This document shows positions 59,415 through 64,000 of a stretch of 64,000 nucleotides of DNA, one piece after another. The notes under the pieces are model-generated. The model made no database searches. It had not been told where the DNA came from and worked only from the letters and a program-made list of their open reading frames with translations. The DNA lies in assembly GCA_016718035.1 (NCBI GenBank), contig JADKEK010000003.1:33501-97500 (forward strand), given 5' to 3'. Every line of letters begins with the position of its first letter. The stretch's first letter is position 1. A program made the translations under genes and the position numbers. Source of the DNA: Bacteroidota bacterium (GTDB lineage Bacteria > Bacteroidota > Bacteroidia > Chitinophagales > BACL12).

Positions 59415-60854
59415 TTATGGAGCCTTTTTAAACATACTTGGCAACACTTTGATTTCATTTTTGTAGGCAAATAAAATTAGCAGTATAGCAAATACCAATT
59501 GGGAAGTGTTTATTTCAAATTCGCTAAGATTTGTACTGCACAAAACAATTACGCCCAATACATAAGACATCGGCACCCAAAATATTTTAAGTTTGTTAAA
59601 AGAAAAATTAAAAAACGCTTTAGCCTTGTGCCTTAATAATAAAACCTGTATTGGCTTTACTAAAAAATAGCTCCATACCGCACCCCAAATCCCAAATAAA
59701 TTAATTAATAAAATACCTGAAATTATTTGAACCAAAGCTGTAATAACCAATATCATAGGCAATAAATTCGTTCTTTTGAAATACATTATTGGGTTTAAAT
59801 ATATAGTATGTAAGCTTTTAAATACAAAAGCTGCGCAAAGCAGCGGTAAAAAATCCAAGCTCTCATAATATTGTTCGTTATTAACAAACAACCTGATTAA
59901 AAAAGGTACAATAAAAATCGTGGTCGAAATAATTAGCATATTAACTGCACTAAAAACATGGTAATATCTATTTTCCTCTTGGCTCCCATTTAGTAATTCG
60001 CCCTTTGATTTCCAGTTTTTATAAATACGTGGATTGAAGGCCCCCGCTATTCCCAAGCCTGCATATTCTATTCCCAAAGTACACTTCAATGCAAAATCAT
60101 ATACCCCTACATCCCCTACTGTCATTATGCCGGATAGAATATAATTATTGATATAGGCCAACACCCATGTGAGCAGACTAAAAATGAGCACTGGCGTGGC
60201 ATAAGCCCTTATACTTGGCAGCAGTTTATAGTCAAACTTTAAACCAAATTCTTTTAACCCAAAACTAAATGTTAAAATAAAAATAAATACACCTGAAAGC
60301 AATCTACCCCACATTGGACCAATAAGTGTATATGGATATAAATTAATCAGGTAAATGGAAATAACAACAGTTACCAAAAAGTTAAACAAACCGAATAAAA
60401 AATATTTTACAGGCCTTTCTCCAAACACCTGAATATTTACATACGTTCGAAACCATGCATTAAAAAATGCAGTAACGACACTCATCAAACCATAAGGAAA
60501 AAATGATATCTCGTTTTCTTTAAAAATAATAGGAAAAATCAAATAACCTATAAAACTAATCACCAGTATAAAGACTCCTCCTATCGATAATAAAATACCA
60601 AAAACATTACTTAAAAAATGTTTTAATTTATTTTCATTTTCCTGGTAGTCATAATAATGCACTGACAAGTAGGCATCAACGGAGTAATTCATTAATATTT
60701 GAACTAATAACGCAAATGAAATATAAATAGCAAGCGCCCCATAATTAGCAGTAGAAAGATTGTTGGTATAAGGTATCAACAATACAAGACTGGAAAGAAG
60801 CGGTAACGCTCCTCCGGCAGTAATAAAAAATGTTGATCTAACTATTTGTTTCAA
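59415..60854 (-). CDS. Polysaccharide flippase, Wzx/MATE-like
   Basis: A 479-residue inner-membrane protein with about 12-14 hydrophobic helices and few charges. It starts IVRSTFFITAGGALPLLSSLVLLIPYTNNLS, the usual opening of oligosaccharide flippases of the MOP superfamily, and includes NYGALAIYISFALLVQI and LLPLLCAAFVFKSLHTIYLNPIMYFKRTN. Such proteins move lipid-linked glycan units across the inner membrane. It stands apart from the two glycosyltransferases at 4802 and 52279 but fits with them in surface-glycan synthesis. A -7 box is present at 60871-60878. Confidence 0.85.
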   Translation of the reverse strand: MKQIVRSTFFITAGGALPLLSSLVLLIPYTNNLSTANYGALAIYISFALLVQILMNYSVDAYLSVHYYDYQENENKLKHFLSNVFGILLSIGGVFILVISFIGYLIFPIIFKENEISFFPYGLMSVVTAFFNAWFRTYVNIQVFGERPVKYFLFGLFNFLVTVVISIYLINLYPYTLIGPMWGRLLSGVFIFILTFSFGLKEFGLKFDYKLLPSIRAYATPVLIFSLLTWVLAYINNYILSGIMTVGDVGVYDFALKCTLGIEYAGLGIAGAFNPRIYKNWKSKGELLNGSQEENRYYHVFSAVNMLIISTTIFIVPFLIRLFVNNEQYYESLDFLPLLCAAFVFKSLHTIYLNPIMYFKRTNLLPMILVITALVQIISGILLINLFGIWGAVWSYFLVKPIQVLLLRHKAKAFFNFSFNKLKIFWVPMSYVLGVIVLCSTNLSEFEINTSQLVFAILLILFAYKNEIKVLPSMFKKAP

Positions 60855-60870
60855 GCCTGTACTTAGACAA

Positions 60871-60878
60871 CAAAAATA
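60871..60878 (-). promoter_or_regulatory. -7 element (TATTTTTG)
   Basis: CAAAAATA on the plus strand is TATTTTTG on the minus strand, 16 bp before the flippase ATG. Confidence 0.4.
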
Positions 60879-61039
60879 ATCATAAGGAGTCGAAATCCGC
60901 TTATTTGCAAAATTTCCTTTTAAAATAAAGTACCAAAACCCTTTCCGCTTTTAGTCAAATACTGCAACACTTTATAAGATTGGACATATCATACCTACAA
61001 TTTATTATTTGAAACGCTACATCGTTTATATGGAATTTA

Positions 61040-61047
61040 TATCTTTG
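61040..61047 (+). promoter_or_regulatory. -7 element (TATCTTTG)
   Basis: TATCTTTG, 16 bp before the ATG of the small lipoprotein gene. Confidence 0.55.
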
Positions 61048-61063
61048 GCTTAAACATCACATT

Positions 61064-61486
61064 ATGAAAAACCTCTTTATCATCGCGGGCCTTAGCATAT
61101 TGCTTGCTTCATGCACCAATTACGGAACCAAAATCGACTTCAATGGCGATGAGGTTTATTATAAAGACCCGGTTACTGAGGAAGTTGCAACCCAGGTTGG
61201 TGAATTCCTTAAAACTTATCAATACTTTACCGGCCAGGGATTTACTGTACAAGTATTGAAAGAGGAAGGTTACACCGTTCGTTTTGCGACAAAAGAGGGC
61301 ATTGAGAACGATGCTGACGTGATGGGTGGTTTTAAATTTCTGCTTATTGACATGAGCGCTGCAGCTTTCAATGGCGACCCTATTACAATTGACCTTTGCG
61401 ACGAAACACTCAATACCAAGGTTACCATAACACATGCCGAAGCAAAAAGTTATTTGGAAAAAATGTTAACTGAACAGCCAATATAA
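61064..61486 (+). CDS. Small lipoprotein of unknown function
   Basis: A 140-residue protein with a lipoprotein signal MKNLFIIAGLSILLASC (lipidated Cys17). The mature part is acidic, with alternating strands (FNGDEVYYKDPVTEEVATQVGEFL, VQVLKEEGYTVRFATKEG, FKFLLIDMSAAAFNGDPITIDLCD) and a final helix (HAEAKSYLEKML). I do not recognise the family. It is monocistronic, with a good -7 box and no neighbours on the same strand nearby. It would be processed by Lgt and possibly sorted by the LolA-like protein. Confidence 0.75.
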   Translation: MKNLFIIAGLSILLASCTNYGTKIDFNGDEVYYKDPVTEEVATQVGEFLKTYQYFTGQGFTVQVLKEEGYTVRFATKEGIENDADVMGGFKFLLIDMSAAAFNGDPITIDLCDETLNTKVTITHAEAKSYLEKMLTEQPI

Positions 61487-61891
61487 CAAGCAGGCCCCAC
61501 CTTTTTTAAATTCGTATCTCTTCACAACCGTAAGGCAGGTTGGCAGCTGCTATTTACCTGATGCTTAATCAACCCAATCTTGTGCTCTGATTATTTGGAC
61601 ATTAATCAGGTTGAAACCTGCATGATGAATATCCAATTACATGCCGCCCGTTCAACAAACCTAAATATGGCCTGTTAAGCGATGGTGATTTAACACAGGT
61701 AAATTCTCAATAATGCTTGTTACGAACAGCCTGTAAAACCCATAACCGGATTATAAGCTAATCGCCAAAAACATCACCTTACCACCAACCAAAATCATAG
61801 TAAAACTGCCCCTAGTTCCCCTAACCAACATAAGCAAAAACCGGCACCTCACATATAAAGGAAGGTCGAGGCAGTTTGTATTACGGGAATA
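61487..61891. other. Geneless stretch, nothing recognised
   Basis: About 405 bp between the lipoprotein gene and the converging ssb gene. No convincing reading frame, terminator or listed repeat is seen. AGGCAGGTTGGCAG and AATCAGGTTGAAACCTG (the latter an imperfect hairpin near 61606) are the only local structures noted. Confidence 0.6.
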
Positions 61892-62233
61892 TTACTTTTT
61901 ACTATGGCTAACGATGACCAGGTCGCTAACCTGAATTTCGGTAATATACCTTTTAACATCATTTTTGTCGGTGTAATTGCGGTTTATGAGTTTACCCTCT
62001 ACTACCACCTCAATACCTTTTGTGAGATACTTTTCGACGAAATCTGCCGTTTTTCCCCAGGCAATAAGCGTGTGCCATTGGGTTTCTTTTACCTTTTCTC
62101 CTTTGGCATTTTTATAACTTTCGTCAGTTGCCAAATTAAATTTCGCAAGTTTTCCATAACCTGCTCCGGATTTTACTTCCGGGTCCGCACCAAGGCGGCC
62201 AATTAACTGCACCTTGTTTCTAAGGTTGTTCAT
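61892..62233 (-). CDS. ssb: Single-stranded DNA-binding protein, short form without acidic tail
   Basis: A 113-residue OB-fold protein that coats single-stranded DNA. The family pattern is present: NNLRNKVQLIGRLGADPEV, KLAKFNLATDESYKN, ETQWHTLIAWGKTADFVEKYLTKG and VVVEGKLINRNYTDKNDVKRYITEI. It ends at VSDLVIVSHSKK, right after the core, with no Gly/Gln-rich linker and no acidic DDxPF-type tip used to recruit partner proteins. This short type is common as a secondary ssb in Bacteroidota, so the main replicative SSB is probably elsewhere. The gene is complete with a normal stop. It is divergent from a zinc-ribbon protein gene. Confidence 0.93.
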   Translation of the reverse strand: MNNLRNKVQLIGRLGADPEVKSGAGYGKLAKFNLATDESYKNAKGEKVKETQWHTLIAWGKTADFVEKYLTKGIEVVVEGKLINRNYTDKNDVKRYITEIQVSDLVIVSHSKK

Positions 62234-62393
62234 ACATCAATTTTTAAGGGTTAAACAATCAGCATTTTTAATAGCTGTGTTATTATCATCTAATAACAAC
62301 AGTCCAAAGATGAAAACAGCTAAACAAATGACAAAATTTTAACCGCTTATATTCGGATATACTCGCTTCATTTCGTTTTTTCTCAATTATTTA

Positions 62394-62401
62394 TATATTT
62401 G
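62394..62401 (+). promoter_or_regulatory. -7 element (TATATTTG)
   Basis: TATATTTG, about 50 bp before the ATG of the zinc-ribbon protein. Confidence 0.4.
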
Positions 62402-62451
62402 CCTTATGTTATTTATCCAAAACCTTAAAAACTTTAAAATCTTGTTTATCT

Positions 62452-62808
62452 ATGGACAACAAACATTGCCCCGAATGCGGCAAGACCTTATTTGGTCGTG
62501 TCGACAAAAAGTTTTGCTGTGACGTTTGCCGACACGCGCATAATAACAGACAGCGCACATTAAATGGTGTCTATTTTAATTCCGTAAATTCAATCCTAAG
62601 AAAAAATCGGAAAATACTTGCCGATTTCAAACCAACAGAGCCTGTTAAAACTATTAAACAACGCTTATACGAAAAGGGATTTAATTTCTCGTATATGACA
62701 TCTACCTCTGTCAATAAAAAAGGTGTTACCACTTATTATTGTTACGATTATGGTTATATCATTTCCGACAAAGAAATTGTTTACATCATGCGTAAAGAGG
62801 ACTTGTAG
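62452..62808 (+). CDS. Zinc-ribbon protein, DUF2116-like
   Basis: A 118-residue protein. The N-terminal zinc ribbon HCPECGKTL...KKFCCDVCRHAHNNR (Cys6, Cys9, Cys22 or 23, Cys26) resembles DUF2116-type ribbons. A Lys-rich helix and a C-terminal beta segment with many Tyr (VTTYYCYDYGYIISDKEIVYIM) follow. Nucleic-acid binding is plausible from the basic ribbon but not shown. It is divergent from ssb across 218 bp. Confidence 0.7.
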   Translation: MDNKHCPECGKTLFGRVDKKFCCDVCRHAHNNRQRTLNGVYFNSVNSILRKNRKILADFKPTEPVKTIKQRLYEKGFNFSYMTSTSVNKKGVTTYYCYDYGYIISDKEIVYIMRKEDL

Positions 62809-62896
62809 ATTAAATTGTTTTCTTGGAATAAATTAGTTGTGCTGTTTTAAATTAAATACGCACAGGCTCCTTAATTATAGATTATGGCTGAATCGT

Positions 62897-62904
62897 TATC
62901 TTTG
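62897..62904 (+). promoter_or_regulatory. -7 element (TATCTTTG)
   Basis: TATCTTTG, 25 bp before the ATG of the GNAT acetyltransferase. Confidence 0.55.
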
Positions 62905-62929
62905 AAACCCAAGCATCAAAATATCGAAT

Positions 62930-63457
62930 ATGTCGGAAGTCTTTTTAATTACAGAGCGCCTTTTATTGCGAGAATTTACGGAAGCAGATATTGATTTAAT
63001 TTTTAGGCTGGACAGCAATCCAAAAGTGATGGAATTTCTTCGCCCTCCAACAACAACTATGGAAGAGGCAAATGCCACCTATCAAAAAATACTAAATACC
63101 AGGAAAAAAGATATTCGTTTTGGCAATTGGGTTGGCATTTCGAAATCGGATAATCAACCCATTGGATGGTTTTGTCTAAAAGACCTTGACAATACCACCA
63201 CAATTGAAGTTGGATTCCGGTTGTTACCTGAATTTTGGGGAAATGGTTATGCTACCGAAGGAGCTAAAGCGCTTATTAAATATGGCTTTGAGTTATGCCA
63301 ACTACCCCTTATTGCAGGTGTAACAAAACCTGAAAATATTCGATCCAAAAATGCTTTACAAAAATGTGGTTTGAAGTTTTTACGCAACGATTATATTTAT
63401 GAAACACAAGTTCATTACTTTGAAATATCAGTAACTGACTATAAAGCAACTCAATAA
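62930..63457 (+). CDS. GNAT-family N-acetyltransferase, RimJ/RimL-like
   Basis: A 175-residue acetyltransferase. It begins with the RimJ/RimL-type TERLLLREFTEADIDLIFRLDSNPKVMEFL. The central strands are NQPIGWFCLKDLDNTTTIEVGFRLLPEFWGNGYATEGAKALIKYGF, where GNGYATEG is the acetyl-CoA pyrophosphate loop. It ends with the substrate-side GVTKPENIRSKNALQKCGLKFL. Members acetylate protein N-termini or small amines; the target is not predictable. Single gene with its own -7 box. Confidence 0.9.
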   Translation: MSEVFLITERLLLREFTEADIDLIFRLDSNPKVMEFLRPPTTTMEEANATYQKILNTRKKDIRFGNWVGISKSDNQPIGWFCLKDLDNTTTIEVGFRLLPEFWGNGYATEGAKALIKYGFELCQLPLIAGVTKPENIRSKNALQKCGLKFLRNDYIYETQVHYFEISVTDYKATQ

Positions 63458-63474
63458 ATAATAATCAGCAAATT

Positions 63475-64000
63475 TTACTTTGAAGTAGCAACAATTTTTT
63501 CTTGCCCGCCTGAAGCTACTTTTTTAGTAACAACAGTTTCTTTTTCACCATCAATAACAACCTGATCTACATCTATTGTATAACTATTTTCCGGTGTTGG
63601 CTCGAAATTAAAATCATCATAAAACTCGTAGTCATTAGTTGATTTAGGATCTTCTTCCTGCGCATAAACAGGTTCATCAACTGCTGTGTTATCAGGAATT
63701 GTATAATTTTTATAGGTATAACTATAAGCCGATAATAATTTACCTCCGTCTACGTCACCCGGGTCATAAATACTAACATCTGTACTTAAATGATCAGGAT
63801 AATCGCCTATTCCCCAACCGGCACTTGTAGTTTCTATATAATAATAGTATTTATTTCTGTGTTGAAATGCAATACCATTAACTTCATATTTTAAGGCGAT
63901 TCCAACACCCATATGTTTAGTTGGCGAAACCAGCACACAGTCGAATCCTAGTTCTTTTAATATAGCCTCCAACAAAATTGCAGTGTCTTCACAGTCACCT
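63475..64000 (-). CDS. Transglutaminase-like cysteine-peptidase-fold protein, partial (5' end outside window)
   Basis: The frame stays open to the right edge, so the start lies beyond 64000; a TTG at 63975 is only an internal Leu codon. At the edge it reads GDCEDTAILLEAILKELGF, the nucleophile region of transglutaminase-like proteins (Cys in DCEDT). KHMGVGIALKY follows with the partner His, and then DVSIYDPGDVDGGKLL. The visible C-terminal part is acidic and ends in a Lys/Thr-rich segment. Without the N-terminus, the location and role cannot be stated. It converges with the GNAT gene 17 bp away. Confidence 0.75.
   Translation of the reverse strand, partial: GDCEDTAILLEAILKELGFDCVLVSPTKHMGVGIALKYEVNGIAFQHRNKYYYYIETTSAGWGIGDYPDHLSTDVSIYDPGDVDGGKLLSAYSYTYKNYTIPDNTAVDEPVYAQEEDPKSTNDYEFYDDFNFEPTPENSYTIDVDQVVIDGEKETVVTKKVASGGQEKIVATSK

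Overview
The window comes from a Bacteroidota chromosome, most likely the Chitinophagales/Saprospirales/Sphingobacteriales side of the phylum; this is an inference from gene content, since no 16S gene is present. The DNA is AT-rich. Nine proteins end in a type A sorting domain of the type IX secretion system (T9SS), and one ends in the type B (gliding-motility-associated) domain. A PorP/SprF protein sits next to a PorE-like OmpA protein. Many genes are preceded by the Bacteroidota -7 promoter element TAnnTTTG.

Layout. 1-480: direct repeats running in from the left edge. 493-3006: large T9SS-secreted repeat protein. 3188-4749: small arsenic-type operon (arsR, arsC, a small membrane protein) followed by a flavin reductase-like gene; both arsR and arsC have an ATCG-N8-CGAT operator-like palindrome. 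4802-7038: glycosyltransferase and secreted esterase. 7039-9282: tryptophan 2,3-dioxygenase bracketed by one family of intergenic repeats. 9283-12421: ftsK (with an in-frame TAA) and a LolA-like gene. 12422-12925: tandem repeats. 12926-16928: DUF1801-like protein, secreted M23 peptidase and a coiled-coil surface protein. 17178-23532: probable four-gene operon ung / TPR histidine kinase / propeller histidine kinase / LuxR-type response regulator. 23632-30937: GCS2-CBS fusion, S9 lipoprotein peptidase, frameshifted M48 peptidase, outer-membrane protein. 30983: tRNA-Arg(TCT) with a duplicated 3' end. 31224-38786: methyltransferase, secreted FN3 protein, barrel protein, purC, a membrane-anchored propeller-like protein and DUF423. 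38856-44599: T9SS cluster (PorE-like OmpA protein, PorP/SprF, type B substrate). 44759-48333: lgt, mtaB, kynurenine formamidase-like cyclase. 48425-58936: secreted phospholipase D-like protein, LamG proteins, glycosyltransferase and methyltransferase. 59415-64000: Wzx-type flippase, lipoprotein, ssb, zinc-ribbon protein, GNAT, and a transglutaminase-like gene running off the right edge.

How they fit together. The dominant theme is the cell surface: T9SS components and cargo, lipoprotein handling (Lgt, LolA-like) and polysaccharide synthesis (two glycosyltransferases, a flippase). The rest is housekeeping.

No defence system, prophage, CRISPR array or complete mobile element is visible. The most unusual items are: (1) three interrupted reading frames (ftsK, the M23 peptidase, the M48 peptidase) whose downstream parts still encode the expected protein; (2) a degenerate retropepsin-like domain, lacking the catalytic Asp, fused to the PorE-like OmpA protein; (3) paired operator-like palindromes in an ars operon with no arsenite pump beside it; (4) the duplicated tRNA 3' end; (5) overlapping divergent promoters next to a 19-nt palindrome; (6) an unnamed domain shared by two tandem LamG paralogues.
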